DNA of 64,000 bases from Halorhabdus tiamatea SARL4B (GTDB taxonomy: Archaea; Halobacteriota; Halobacteria; Halobacteriales; Haloarculaceae). Where the stretch lies: contig NC_021921.1 of the NCBI RefSeq assembly GCF_000470655.1, positions 1,736,001 through 1,800,000 on the forward strand, read 5' to 3'. A model generated the notes under the pieces. That model saw only the letters and a list, made by a program, of their open reading frames with translations. It was not told where the DNA came from and ran no database searches. Both the position numbers and the translations under genes were made by a program. Position 1 is the first letter of the stretch. Each line of letters begins with the position of its first letter. Positions 34,611 through 43,827 of the stretch are shown piece by piece.

Positions 34611-37600
34611 ACTTGGGTCACCTCGCTGGATTCGATCACACGGATCTGCGTGTGCATCGTGACGGTGAATGCGTTGTCGACAGCGAGCAGTTCGTCGAGC
34701 GAATCGAACATTTCCGAATAAATTCGTTCGTCATCCTTTTTGAACTCGATGGCGAACTCTGCTTCAGCGGTTCGACCACCATCCGGGTTCGCGAGGTCCT
34801 CAGGTTCCATATTGAACCGGAGGTGATTCGCGAAGACGTCCGGGCGTCCCTCGAAATCGACCTCAAACTCCGATTTCGATTCAGCACCGTCGTTGGCTTC
34901 ATAATCGAAGTCCATCGTGGTGTCTTCCGCGAAATCATCTGAGTTGCTGAGTTTGTTCGCAGTGAACCACGCGCCCTTCCACGCATCGGCCCCGTTCAGA
35001 TGGATCCAGACGCCTTCGACGATGGGCGTCAGTTCGTCAGGGTGTCCGTCGTATTCCTCACGAGCGCTAGTGAGCTCATCTGCGATGTCAGCCCGCATTT
35101 CCTGCAGGGCCCGAGAGACGTGTGCAGGCTCAGAGGTGCGAACTTCGAGGAGTTTACTGAACGGCTCAGGTTCGTCATCGCCACCTGAACTGCCGCCGCT
35201 ACTACCGCCAGTCTCCTCATCATCGTCGTCAGTAGTCTCGTCCTCTTGCTCTTCGTCTTCGTCAGGTTCCTCCCAGTCGATTTCACTCCCGACGTCGTCG
35301 ACCAGCTCATCGAGCGAGGTGTAGAGTGTGTGCGACTGCGAGAGCTTCACGTCCTGATAGCTGAGCCCCGTGTGCAGATTCTTCGCGTCGTCGAGTTCGT
35401 GATCGGTTGCCGTGAGCGCCGTCTCGGGCGTGTAGTACCCGGTCTTCTGCTCCTCGTCCCAGTAGGCGTACCCATCTTCACGGACGAGCTGGGCGATCGT
35501 CTTTCGCAGTGGGATGGGTGACAGGAGAATCTCCGCATCCTGGCGCTTCCCGAACTGTTCTTCGATTGCTCTCGTCGTCATCGAGGTCGAGCCGACGTTC
35601 CAGATCGTCGCCTCGAACCAGTCAACACCGTAGGCGTCCTCTCCTTCGGGGATGATCGCGCCTGCTTCATCGAGCTTCTCGATGACACTCTGATGGATGG
35701 TGCTGTCGGTGGTGACGTTCCGATGAGCCAGACCATCTCCAGTCGGGAAGTAGAGATGCGTATACGCCTTTTTGATGTCCTGATCGAGCGTGCCCTTCGC
35801 GCTATCAAGGCGTTCACCGAGCTTGTCCTGCTGTTCGGTGTTGAGCTCGTACTGGTCGCCGAGGTTATTCTGGATGTGTTTGATGGCAGCGACGCGCTCT
35901 GCGGTCCGCTTCGCGTCGGATACGTCGTTCGCGCTCGCCGCGAGGAAGACGACGTTGTTCTTGAACACCCGTGGCGTCTTCTGTCCGCCACTCGACGATG
36001 CTGTATTCTTGAACAGCGTTTGGATTGCCTCGGGGACGGTCTCGTAGTCCGTGATGGTGACCGTATCGAAGTCCATCACGCACAGATGCGCTTCGTCGGC
36101 CGTATCCGGGATCTCGTGTGGTTCTTCCGGTCCGACAATCACATTCAGACTACCCTGACCGAGCGCCTCGTCGAGGGCTTCCTCGAGATGCCGTCGGGCG
36201 AGCCCGTCTTGCAGTTGCTCGACGACGGAATCGATGAGTTTCGTGAGGTTCGGCTCTGACTTGAACTGGATCTTCTCACCGTTGTCTCCGTGCAGGTAGA
36301 AACACGCAGACCGACGTCCCTCTCCAAGGAGGTTATTGAGAGCGTCGTCGTAGTGCGCAAGTTCGACTTCGGTGTTGGCAATCGCGTGTCGAAGAGGCCG
36401 GCGTGTAGTGCCGCGCCCGTCGGCGCCCTTCACGATGCTTTTCCAGAGGATTGCCGTCGTCAGATGTGTTCCGAGTGGAGGGTGTCCGTTCTTGACCCAA
36501 TTCCGGTCTTCTTCCTCTGCGTTCGCCGTGCCATCTTCCGAGAAGATGTCGGCTTTGATTGCGGCCTCGAAGTCCATGTCGACCGACGAGAACAGCCGGA
36601 GAAGCGTCGAACGAACGTCCCCATCGGAGGGATGCATATCGAACAGACGAACGAAATGGCGTTCTTGGTAGTCGCTCTGGTGCTGCCAGAGGCGGTAGAC
36701 TGCGCGGGAGAGGAGCTTGAGCGCACCACGAGTGCGCTGGAACGACGGGAGGGAGTCCAGCTCCTCTGTGAGTGTATCGATGACCGTCGGATGAATCGGG
36801 TAGCTGTCTTCGAGGCGGTCTCGGTGTTCCGGGTTCGTCGCACTGTCGGGGAAGGAGTCACGATCACCCGTGTAGAGGGACATATAGGCATCAACAGTCG
36901 CATCGCGCCCATCTTCCGCGACGCTCTCGAACAAGCGGTGTCGCAGGACGGCGGCAATCTCGTTGTCCTCCGTCGGCGTGATGGAGCCCTCGACACGGTC
37001 GCTGATACTGTTGAACTCAGAGATGGTCTCGGAGACGAGACCACGGACGTCTTCGGCTTGGTCGGCGAAGGCGGTGTCCGCGATACTGAGGACAACAGTG
37101 ACCTTGTCGTTGTTCTGCGTCGCGGACAGCAGCGACATCAGGAAGGTATTCGTCTGCTTCGCGAGCGTCGAATCCCCGATTTCGACAGCGGCAGCTTGCT
37201 CGAGATATGCGGCAATCTCGTCGATGAGGATGAGCGATGGATTGTCGTTCCGCTCGAAGAGCCGCTCGAGTTTGGTTGTTCCTGGAGGCGTTCGGTTCTC
37301 GTCGTTTTCGCGGAGGAACTCGTAGCCTTCCCGTCCGAACAGCTGGTAGGCCATTTCGCCCCACATCGTCTTCGTCGCGGGGGCGTCAGGGTCGTCGTAG
37401 TTTGAGCGAGCGTCCTCGGCGTCGACGTGTGTGCCCACGAAGACGGCTGAGTTGACGTCGAGACCGAGTGCAGCGGCGTCAGTATACTCATCGGCGATGT
37501 CTTGGTCGAGGATGAAGTCAGACAGATCGGGGACAGCACTCGGCGATTCTGCGAGGTGATACGCGGCAATCTGGTTGTGGGTTTTCCCGCCACCGAAGCT

Positions 37601-37900
37601 GGTGTCGAGTCGGAGAATGCCGTTCGTGCCGGTGTAGTCGTCGTTATGTGCGCCGACGAAACGGGTTGCGAGACGCGTGAGAAGCTCCTGCAGACCGCTA
37701 GTGGGGTAGGTTTTCTCGAAGAAGAGTCGAGGGTCCGCGTAGACATCAGGAGCGTCGTCGCTGTGGGCGACGTCCGCGAGGCTAGCCGCGAATTGGTCCT
37801 CAGCGAGTTCACCGGTGAGAACGTCCTGTCGAGGTTCGCAGGAGTCGAAAATACTCGGCGGGCGATTCGTCGTGCCGGTGGTTGTGGGCGTATCGCTCAT
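34607..37900 (-). CDS. DUF499 domain P-loop ATPase
   Basis: The 1097-residue ATPase has Walker A SFGGGKTH (101-108) and Walker B LILIDEIAAYLEQ (223-235). Further family segments are DPRLFFEKTYPTSGLQELL upstream, HPTVIDTLTEELDSLPSFQRTRGALKLLSRAVY and PRVFKNNVVFLAASANDV. The C-terminal half is helical with an acidic low-complexity linker of Asp/Glu around residue 890 followed by SGGSSGGDD. Related ATPases (PglY/BrxC-like DUF499 family) form the motor or scaffold of phage-exclusion systems. The ATG overlaps the stop of the small RHH-like gene by 4 bases. There is no PglZ phosphatase or BrxL gene in the window. Confidence 0.9.
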   Translation of the reverse strand: MSDTPTTTGTTNRPPSIFDSCEPRQDVLTGELAEDQFAASLADVAHSDDAPDVYADPRLFFEKTYPTSGLQELLTRLATRFVGAHNDDYTGTNGILRLDTSFGGGKTHNQIAAYHLAESPSAVPDLSDFILDQDIADEYTDAAALGLDVNSAVFVGTHVDAEDARSNYDDPDAPATKTMWGEMAYQLFGREGYEFLRENDENRTPPGTTKLERLFERNDNPSLILIDEIAAYLEQAAAVEIGDSTLAKQTNTFLMSLLSATQNNDKVTVVLSIADTAFADQAEDVRGLVSETISEFNSISDRVEGSITPTEDNEIAAVLRHRLFESVAEDGRDATVDAYMSLYTGDRDSFPDSATNPEHRDRLEDSYPIHPTVIDTLTEELDSLPSFQRTRGALKLLSRAVYRLWQHQSDYQERHFVRLFDMHPSDGDVRSTLLRLFSSVDMDFEAAIKADIFSEDGTANAEEEDRNWVKNGHPPLGTHLTTAILWKSIVKGADGRGTTRRPLRHAIANTEVELAHYDDALNNLLGEGRRSACFYLHGDNGEKIQFKSEPNLTKLIDSVVEQLQDGLARRHLEEALDEALGQGSLNVIVGPEEPHEIPDTADEAHLCVMDFDTVTITDYETVPEAIQTLFKNTASSSGGQKTPRVFKNNVVFLAASANDVSDAKRTAERVAAIKHIQNNLGDQYELNTEQQDKLGERLDSAKGTLDQDIKKAYTHLYFPTGDGLAHRNVTTDSTIHQSVIEKLDEAGAIIPEGEDAYGVDWFEATIWNVGSTSMTTRAIEEQFGKRQDAEILLSPIPLRKTIAQLVREDGYAYWDEEQKTGYYTPETALTATDHELDDAKNLHTGLSYQDVKLSQSHTLYTSLDELVDDVGSEIDWEEPDEDEEQEDETTDDDDEETGGSSGGSSGGDDEPEPFSKLLEVRTSEPAHVSRALQEMRADIADELTSAREEYDGHPDELTPIVEGVWIHLNGADAWKGAWFTANKLSNSDDFAEDTTMDFDYEANDGAESKSEFEVDFEGRPDVFANHLRFNMEPEDLANPDGGRTAEAEFAIEFKKDDERIYSEMFDSLDELLAVDNAFTVTMHTQIRVIESSEVTQV

Positions 37901-38037
37901 TCGTTTGTCGAGGTGGTTTCGTTGGTGCGTTCTTTGAGGAGCGTCTTGATTACTGAATCGAGGGACGTGTGGTCTTCCTCGTCCTTGATCTCCTCTAGCT
38001 GTTCTTTCGTCCAGTCCTGTACCCGTATCATCGGCAT
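37897..38037 (-). CDS. small RHH/DUF7557-like protein, first gene of the DUF499 operon
   Basis: From ATG 38037 a 46-residue protein reads MPMIRVQDWTKEQLEEIKDE and HTSLDSVIKTLLKERTN, the strand-helix-helix layout of a ribbon-helix-helix DNA-binding protein. The frame is open 18 codons upstream, but the internal ATG gives the family length. The stop overlaps the DUF499 ATG (ATGA). As first gene it may repress its own operon. Confidence 0.65.
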   Translation of the reverse strand: MPMIRVQDWTKEQLEEIKDEEDHTSLDSVIKTLLKERTNETTSTNE

Positions 38038-38091
38038 AATTGTATCACGAAATGTCCGGTCCCCTGAGTTTCGCGCACAGTAGGTTATCAC

Positions 38092-38249
38092 GATGTATAC
38101 AGACAGTAGACTTAGTCATTTGGTATATTAAAGATGAGTAGAGTGCAACAAGCCTGAGGTTCGACTATGATACTGTCCCTCTGGCCAATCTCACATTCAA
38201 TCCCGAGCTATTAGCCATCTCTTTGTAGCTCCAATTAGACTCGGACAAT
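38092..38249. promoter_or_regulatory. intergenic region with divergent promoters
   Basis: This 158-base AT-rich gap lies between the divergent RHH-led DUF499 operon and the 38250 gene. TTGGTATATTAAAGATG near 38120-38136 contains TATA-like sequence. No gene is seen. Confidence 0.35.
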
Positions 38250-38822
38250 ATGCCGAAGCCAGATATTGAAGTCCTCGACGACGGCGACGCTTATCCATAT
38301 TCATCGCATATCAGCGTAGACGGTACAGAACTCAAGCTGGGCGATCTTCTCCTCATGTTTGATTCTCCCGACGACACTGGTGTCAGCATTTTCGAGCGTG
38401 TCTATGGGTTTACTTGGCCGGGAGTTATCACTCACGTCGTTGATCGGCCGGTTCCTGCTGAGTTCCACAATTTCGAGGACTTTGCTTCGGATCTCGACAG
38501 CGGGAAGATTGCGGTCGCCAGCAAACGCGAACAAACGAGCTTCTTCGTCGACGAAGACACCGTCCGCACTATCACCCTCTACCGATACCAGTACCAGGGC
38601 GGATGGCAGCCGATTGTGATTGATGAGCGACGAGATCCACTTGAGAACACACCCTTCAATGAATCAATTACTCTCTGTGAGGATGGAGAGCAGGTAATTG
38701 AAGAACTACTCGGGACGAGTTCCCCTGAGGAGGAGCAGGAGGCTCAGCATATCCGCGACTTTCTGTGGTCTGCTGGCTATCAGCTAGACTCAATTCCTAA
38801 TTCGGATGGCTCTCCAGATTGA
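38250..38822 (+). CDS. hypothetical acidic protein (190 aa)
   Basis: The protein starts MPKPDIEVLDDGDAYPYSSH, is soluble and strand-rich in the first two thirds (TELKLGDLLLMFDSPDDTG; FERVYGFTWPGVITHVVD), and has an acidic helical end. No family is recognised. Its 3' end overlaps the end of the convergent SMC-like gene by 26 bases, which is unusual and suggests the two genes have been next to each other for some time. Confidence 0.6.
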   Translation: MPKPDIEVLDDGDAYPYSSHISVDGTELKLGDLLLMFDSPDDTGVSIFERVYGFTWPGVITHVVDRPVPAEFHNFEDFASDLDSGKIAVASKREQTSFFVDEDTVRTITLYRYQYQGGWQPIVIDERRDPLENTPFNESITLCEDGEQVIEELLGTSSPEEEQEAQHIRDFLWSAGYQLDSIPNSDGSPD

Positions 38823-41778
38823 CCCGTTCGAACGCTTCGGTCTCGCCAACCTTACGCTCCAGTAGCGAGGCGAGGTTGTCGTTCGCGGTAGCGAATATGA
38901 TCTGTCGATCTCCCCGGACTGCAAGTTCAATCACGAGATTGAAGAACGATAGCGTATTGAGCTCGTCCAAGTGAGCGAACGGTTCGTCTAGCAGCATCAG
39001 CGGCGGCGCAGAGTCGTGTGCCAGGTTGTTGGTGACAAATATAGCCAACACGAGTGCCGTCCGCTGCCCAGAACTCATCTCATCTATTCCTACTACCTCC
39101 CCACTTTCTCGCCGAACGACCTGAAGTTCTTTGTTGTCGTCAGTGAGTTCGACGCGCTTGAAGTCGTAGGGGCGCTGGAATACTTTGAACAGTATCGTGA
39201 CTATCTCGGTATACTCTCCGAGCACCTTGTCGAGACTCTTCTCAACTCCCACGAACGTTTCCCAGAGGTGCTTTCGCGCCACCTCCAATTGTTCAATACG
39301 ATCTTTCAGACGGTCAATCTTCTCTGCCTTTGTGTCAATTTCGTCTGATAGCTTCGAGGCTGGCTTTGATTCGGCGGCTTCCGCCGCCTCTTCGACTGCA
39401 AACTCAATCGTCCGAAGGTCAGACTTGACCGCGGGGCTGGCATCGAGCAGTTCTTCCGGCCATTGATTTTCCAGAACGTCAAGTCCCTGCTGAACGGCCG
39501 ACAGTCGATCCTCACAGTCGTCGATCTGTCGCTGTATCTCTGTACCGGGATCGAAGTCACGCATCTCCGAAGTTTGCTCTGCGATGCCGCTTTCGATCTC
39601 ATCTATTACGCTTGATAGTACCACATCAGCCGAACGGTTGTAGACCGTCTGGTCCTGTGTTAGACTAGCAATGGCCTCCACCGTCTCAGGAGTCGTCTTG
39701 GGAGACAGGGTTCCCTCTTCACCGTCCGCCACGAAACCGAACAGCCGCGGGACGTCGTCGAGGCCACACAGTTGGTTCCTGTACCGACGGATGTCGTCGT
39801 TAATGGCCGCCAGGTTGCCACTCTCGACTACCTCTAGCGCCTGGTCAACATTCTCCAGCGACTCAATAAGGCTCTCCGGAACACCGCCCGCGTCGTGTGT
39901 GTGTTCGGGCTCTTCGCGTGTCCGGATGTCCTCGGCAGACTGTTCGACGTAACAGGCTGGGCAGTGTTGAACGTCTTCATCGTCGGTGATCTCGAGGTAC
40001 TCCTCCGTATCCGTGCGGATCTGCTCACGGAGTTCTCTCCGACGTTCCTCAAGATCACCGAGCTCTACTAGTCGGTCGCGGGTTTTCTCCAAATCTTCGT
40101 GCTGTTCACGTAGTGCCGACTCGAAAATCGCATACCACGGCTCGGCGGACTGTATAGACTCGACCTCGTTAATTTTGAGATCCGTCTCTTCGATTCCCCG
40201 GACGAGTCGCCGTATATCCTCGCAGCTGATTCCATTGGCAACGAAGAGGAGTCCAGTGAAGAACGTCGAAAACGGCAGTTCTACGGTGTCCTCGGACTTA
40301 GCTTGTTTCGCGACCTTGACGACCCGTCGACGCTCGTCTTTCAGATCCCGGATATTGTTGAGATCCTTCCTTTGCTGATTGAGAAGGTCCACCTCGTCGT
40401 TCAGTCTCGACCGTAGGTCGCGGGTAGTCTCCCAGGCCAGATCTGACACCGTAGCGTCGAGTGCTCTCTCAAGCTGTTCGAACCGTCGCATCCAGTCTCG
40501 CCACCGAGAGATCCGATCACTTGGCGGCACCTCATCTTCATGTTCGCCTTCGTTCTCGACGAGCGCAGACGCTGCCGACGAAAGGTCGCGTCGGGCGCTT
40601 CCGAGCGTCGAGAGTGCTTTTTTCACCTCGTTTCGCCGGCCTTGGAGTTTGTCTCGTTCCGCTTCGACCTCTTCGATATCTTCTTCCGCATCCTCGATTT
40701 TCCCGTCGAGCAGGTCTAGAAGCTTGTCCTTCTCTTTCGTGGCATACGCGAGATCTTCGCCGTAGAGGAAGTTCCTAAATACTCGCTCGATCTCCAAGTT
40801 GGTCGACGGTTCGAGCAGTCGCGTCGTCTCGCCGGCCTCGTGATAGTTGACCCGGTAGAACTCGACGTGCCGTCTCGCTGGCCCTTGCGGCCGGAACCCG
40901 AACCAGTCGGCGATTCTATTGTTGATTGACTTCGAATCCATAGGAAGCGGTTCGTCATCATCCTCTAGCGTGACACTCAGCCCGTCGTAGGAGTCGACAC
41001 GCTCGTCGTCACGTCGGGTCTGACCGACGAGTCCCATCGTGATCCCGTCGAGTATGCTCGTCTTCCCGCTCCCATTACGGCCGTATAGGAGTGTGAATTG
41101 CGACGCCTCAAGCTCCCGTCTGGACGCGTCTTTTCGGAAGTCTCCCAGTTCGACAGTGTTGACTGCCGATGGACGATCGTTGGTCGTCGGTGACGCCGAC
41201 TGGACGTGAATGTCTCCGACATCATCGATATCAATTTCTAACAGTCGTTCGAACTTCTGGTCAATACTGGTCTTCTGATCGAACAAGAACCCCAGACCGT
41301 TGCCGGTCACCCGCTGGATGAGTGCATGGCGCCCGAATTCGTCGTTCACCTCGGATAGTGCCCTACGGCTGTGCTCCAGCGGCCGGAGGAACTCCTCTAG
41401 CGATTCGCAGGGGACACACCGCCGGATGGCGAATTTCGTCTTTCTCTCAAATTTGCGGCGAAACTCGGTGTCAGGCTTACTCTCGTCCTCGTAGACCCAG
41501 AAAAGCTGAATGTTCCATTGGTTCGGCGTATCGTCGTCGTAGAACTCCAATTCAAGCTGTCGTGTGTCTATATCCAGTAGCGTCTCCCAGTCGTGATCGT
41601 TATCACCCAGCAGTCGCACGAACAACACCTCGTCATCGAACCCTTGTTCCCGAGTCCGTTCTATTCGATACAGCGGACCCGGGCTCTCTATACCTTCCGG
41701 CTCGTCAGCGCTGTCTTCCCTCGGTTGGACTGTAGTTAACTCTCCAGCCTCTTCCAGCTCTGCGGGGATATCGGTCAT
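38797..41778 (-). CDS. Rad50/SMC-like ATPase with CPAC zinc hook and N-terminal extension
   Basis: The 993-residue protein has a 220-residue N-terminal extension (VYEDESKPDTEF; VPCESLEEFLRPLEH) before Walker A GRNGSGKT (233-240). Two long coiled-coil arms (about 340-600 and 620-850) meet at a zinc-hook CPAC (606-609). The C-terminal ATPase half has the ABC signature SSGQR (902-906) and Walker B LMLLDEPFAHLDE (927-939). This is the Rad50/SbcC plan, but there is no Mre11 partner next to it. It starts with ATG overlapping the nitrilase-like gene's stop by four bases, so the nitrilase-like protein is the likely effector and this the DNA-sensing ATPase. Confidence 0.93.
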   Translation of the reverse strand: MTDIPAELEEAGELTTVQPREDSADEPEGIESPGPLYRIERTREQGFDDEVLFVRLLGDNDHDWETLLDIDTRQLELEFYDDDTPNQWNIQLFWVYEDESKPDTEFRRKFERKTKFAIRRCVPCESLEEFLRPLEHSRRALSEVNDEFGRHALIQRVTGNGLGFLFDQKTSIDQKFERLLEIDIDDVGDIHVQSASPTTNDRPSAVNTVELGDFRKDASRRELEASQFTLLYGRNGSGKTSILDGITMGLVGQTRRDDERVDSYDGLSVTLEDDDEPLPMDSKSINNRIADWFGFRPQGPARRHVEFYRVNYHEAGETTRLLEPSTNLEIERVFRNFLYGEDLAYATKEKDKLLDLLDGKIEDAEEDIEEVEAERDKLQGRRNEVKKALSTLGSARRDLSSAASALVENEGEHEDEVPPSDRISRWRDWMRRFEQLERALDATVSDLAWETTRDLRSRLNDEVDLLNQQRKDLNNIRDLKDERRRVVKVAKQAKSEDTVELPFSTFFTGLLFVANGISCEDIRRLVRGIEETDLKINEVESIQSAEPWYAIFESALREQHEDLEKTRDRLVELGDLEERRRELREQIRTDTEEYLEITDDEDVQHCPACYVEQSAEDIRTREEPEHTHDAGGVPESLIESLENVDQALEVVESGNLAAINDDIRRYRNQLCGLDDVPRLFGFVADGEEGTLSPKTTPETVEAIASLTQDQTVYNRSADVVLSSVIDEIESGIAEQTSEMRDFDPGTEIQRQIDDCEDRLSAVQQGLDVLENQWPEELLDASPAVKSDLRTIEFAVEEAAEAAESKPASKLSDEIDTKAEKIDRLKDRIEQLEVARKHLWETFVGVEKSLDKVLGEYTEIVTILFKVFQRPYDFKRVELTDDNKELQVVRRESGEVVGIDEMSSGQRTALVLAIFVTNNLAHDSAPPLMLLDEPFAHLDELNTLSFFNLVIELAVRGDRQIIFATANDNLASLLERKVGETEAFERVNLESHPN

Positions 41779-43502
41779 CGGTTCACCTCTACAAATTTGA
41801 CTTGCGAACCACTCGCAGTGACGTCTTCTGGTTCAACCTTGCCATTTGTCACGTCCTCTAGTCCGTCTATTCCCTTCAATTGAGTGTCAGCAGCCGATAC
41901 CATCAAGACAAGCGGTTTGAAATTCCTCTGTTCCTGATGGATCCATAACTTGGCGATGTCAGTGAGGCGTTGTCGACGTGTCCCAGCCGTCGGATCGTCA
42001 AGCCGCGAAAGCGAAATATCGACGCCACGTTCACCATTGTCGGTTGCATTAATCGGGATATCTAATGGTCCACATCGGCCCGCTGGGTCAACGGAACGAC
42101 CATACCCCTCGCTGGCCGCTTGGAATGTCTCTAGGAGTCGTCTCGAATTCTTTTCCACACTGTTACCGCGGCGGTGTTCGTGAACCGCGAACGAATGCCC
42201 CAGTTCCTCATCTCCGTTCCCTTGGAGATTCTTGAGTGCCGCCAGCGGCACGTCCCACCTCGTATCGAGACCGTCCATCTCGTCTACCTCGAGGCGCCAG
42301 AGTGTGACCGCAGTGACTATCTCCGCGTCACGTGGCATGTCGGGAAGTTGTCTCTGCCGTTCCAATCGACTGCAGTTTGAGCACTCCTGACAGTCGCAGT
42401 TGTCGCAGACCTCACACCCGCACTCGTCTATCCCTCCCGGAGGTTCGTCATACGCGGATCCGCCCCAGGTGAATGTACTCAGTATCTGTGGTTCTGGTCG
42501 GCGTGCCTGAGCTGGAGCGGAGCTGTTCCCTTCTCGTCGTACACGCAGTTTGCTCACCCCGTCGTCCACCAGCGTCCAGACGTATTCAGCGTGGTTAGAC
42601 AAGCTCGCTCCGTGCAAACCTGCGTTGTTGTATGTTCTGTCGTAGTTTACGAGTGACGACCACTCTTGCGCCTTCTGATATACACCTGAATACCCCCACT
42701 GTACTTCGTCCTCGTCGACACCTGGGACGTTTCCCCAGTTGGCACAAACGTACGTTACGTCATTCCTGTTATTGAATATACGCGAGCGGAAGTCGGTCCA
42801 CTCGGGGTGAAACGGCTCCGGGTTACACTGTGGATGTACAACGATGTTGCCTCTCTGTGCGTAAGTGATTACTTGATCCCGAAGATCTTCATTCAGTAGG
42901 TCTGAACAAGTCCAGACGACGATTCCAGGACCGCTCGACGGACCGAAGTGATGTATCCGGCTGCCTAATGCGAGGTTGTCGGCCTCGTTAGGGTTGGCCC
43001 CTTCGCTCATCGGGTATGTCTTGTACTGGATTACGATTATCGGATCGTCGACACCATCAAGCGCATCGGCACGCAGCGGGATTATAGTCGGGGTGACGAA
43101 CTCTTTGCCGGGTTCGTCCGGTAGGTCCTCTCCAATCACGCGGAAGTCTTCGTTTAGGTTTTCGAGTGTCTCCCGCATCTCTTCGATTTCTACTGGACGA
43201 CAGCCCAGGACAAATAATGGGCTCTCGTTGGCGAACAGTTCGTTGTGGTCCCTCACCCAATCCACACTGTAACTCCACTCGGGAGCAACCGCGAGGTCGC
43301 AGCTATTCGCCAGACTCAGGAACGACTCTGCCCTCTGTTTCGCCTCTCTCGGGCTGGGGAGTGATTGAATATCTTCGACGACGGTCCCTGGCTGCCATAG
43401 TGCGATGTCTTTCTCGCGACTGTCCTCGAAAATAGAATATGTACTCCTCTGAAATTCCCCGGCGATCCTGTCGACCGAATGAATATCATCGCCGTCCGGC
43501 AT
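41775..43502 (-). CDS. nitrilase (CN-hydrolase)-fold protein with Cys cluster, coupled to the SMC-like ATPase
   Basis: The 575-residue protein has a nitrilase-superfamily Glu-Lys-Cys triad: Glu75 in AVAPEWSY, Lys161 in VIQYKTYPMS and Cys199 in VWTCSDLL. These match the order and rough spacing of CN-hydrolases, which cleave non-peptide C-N bonds (amides, nitriles). A seven-Cys cluster follows at 361-377 (CGCEVCDNCDCQECSNC), probably binding zinc, and then a 200-residue C-terminal domain. The gene is first in the two-gene operon (ATGA overlap with the SMC-like gene). In analogy with Lamassu-type systems, the nitrilase could be an effector released by DNA sensing, for example acting on a small amide such as NAD or a nucleotide. 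This is inference. Confidence 0.82.
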   Translation of the reverse strand: MPDGDDIHSVDRIAGEFQRSTYSIFEDSREKDIALWQPGTVVEDIQSLPSPREAKQRAESFLSLANSCDLAVAPEWSYSVDWVRDHNELFANESPLFVLGCRPVEIEEMRETLENLNEDFRVIGEDLPDEPGKEFVTPTIIPLRADALDGVDDPIIVIQYKTYPMSEGANPNEADNLALGSRIHHFGPSSGPGIVVWTCSDLLNEDLRDQVITYAQRGNIVVHPQCNPEPFHPEWTDFRSRIFNNRNDVTYVCANWGNVPGVDEDEVQWGYSGVYQKAQEWSSLVNYDRTYNNAGLHGASLSNHAEYVWTLVDDGVSKLRVRREGNSSAPAQARRPEPQILSTFTWGGSAYDEPPGGIDECGCEVCDNCDCQECSNCSRLERQRQLPDMPRDAEIVTAVTLWRLEVDEMDGLDTRWDVPLAALKNLQGNGDEELGHSFAVHEHRRGNSVEKNSRRLLETFQAASEGYGRSVDPAGRCGPLDIPINATDNGERGVDISLSRLDDPTAGTRRQRLTDIAKLWIHQEQRNFKPLVLMVSAADTQLKGIDGLEDVTNGKVEPEDVTASGSQVKFVEVNR

Positions 43503-43827
43503 CTTAAGAACAATTAGAATCTACGTACTTAAACTGTCTGTACAATATTACCCAAACTGTCGTCTCTGGCCTGCCTCGATTTACGACGGTCCCGCAATCG
43601 TTGGCTAATCTCATATCGCCGCGGATGTCGGTATGCAACTCTGAATTGTCTCGTATGTTTCAGGAAGTCGAACATCAACCCCACCAACAAAGAAGAATTT
43701 GAATGAGATCAGAGTAGAATTCTATGATCGACCACTATACACCGTAATTCCACTTTCACTACGAATGGGGAACTAATATACGGTCTGGTGTACGACAATC
43801 AACAAGCAACGCTGCCGGAGGTACCTA
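43503..43827. promoter_or_regulatory. divergent intergenic region of the nitrilase and 43828 units
   Basis: No gene is visible. It is AT-rich near both ends. TAATATACGG (about 43773) may be the TATA box of the rightward unit, and the AATATTAC near 43546 could serve the leftward one. Confidence 0.4.
43817..43822 (+). promoter_or_regulatory. Shine-Dalgarno site of the 43828 gene
   Basis: GGAGGT lies five bases before ATG 43828. It marks this start clearly, and is unusual in a window where many genes are leaderless. Confidence 0.6.

Noticed and set aside
36290-37405. 371-residue open frame opposite the DUF499 gene
   Set aside because: Antisense shadow of the ATPase gene without domain or promoter.
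34607-37900. A complete BREX system
   Set aside because: The ATPase is PglY/BrxC-like, but no PglZ, BrxA/B or BrxL genes are present.
40461-41735. Several 100-137 residue plus-strand frames opposite the SMC-like gene
   Set aside because: Antisense shadows without motifs.
38797-41778. Housekeeping Rad50
   Set aside because: There is no Mre11 partner, the gene has a long N-terminal extension, and it is coupled to a nitrilase-fold protein.
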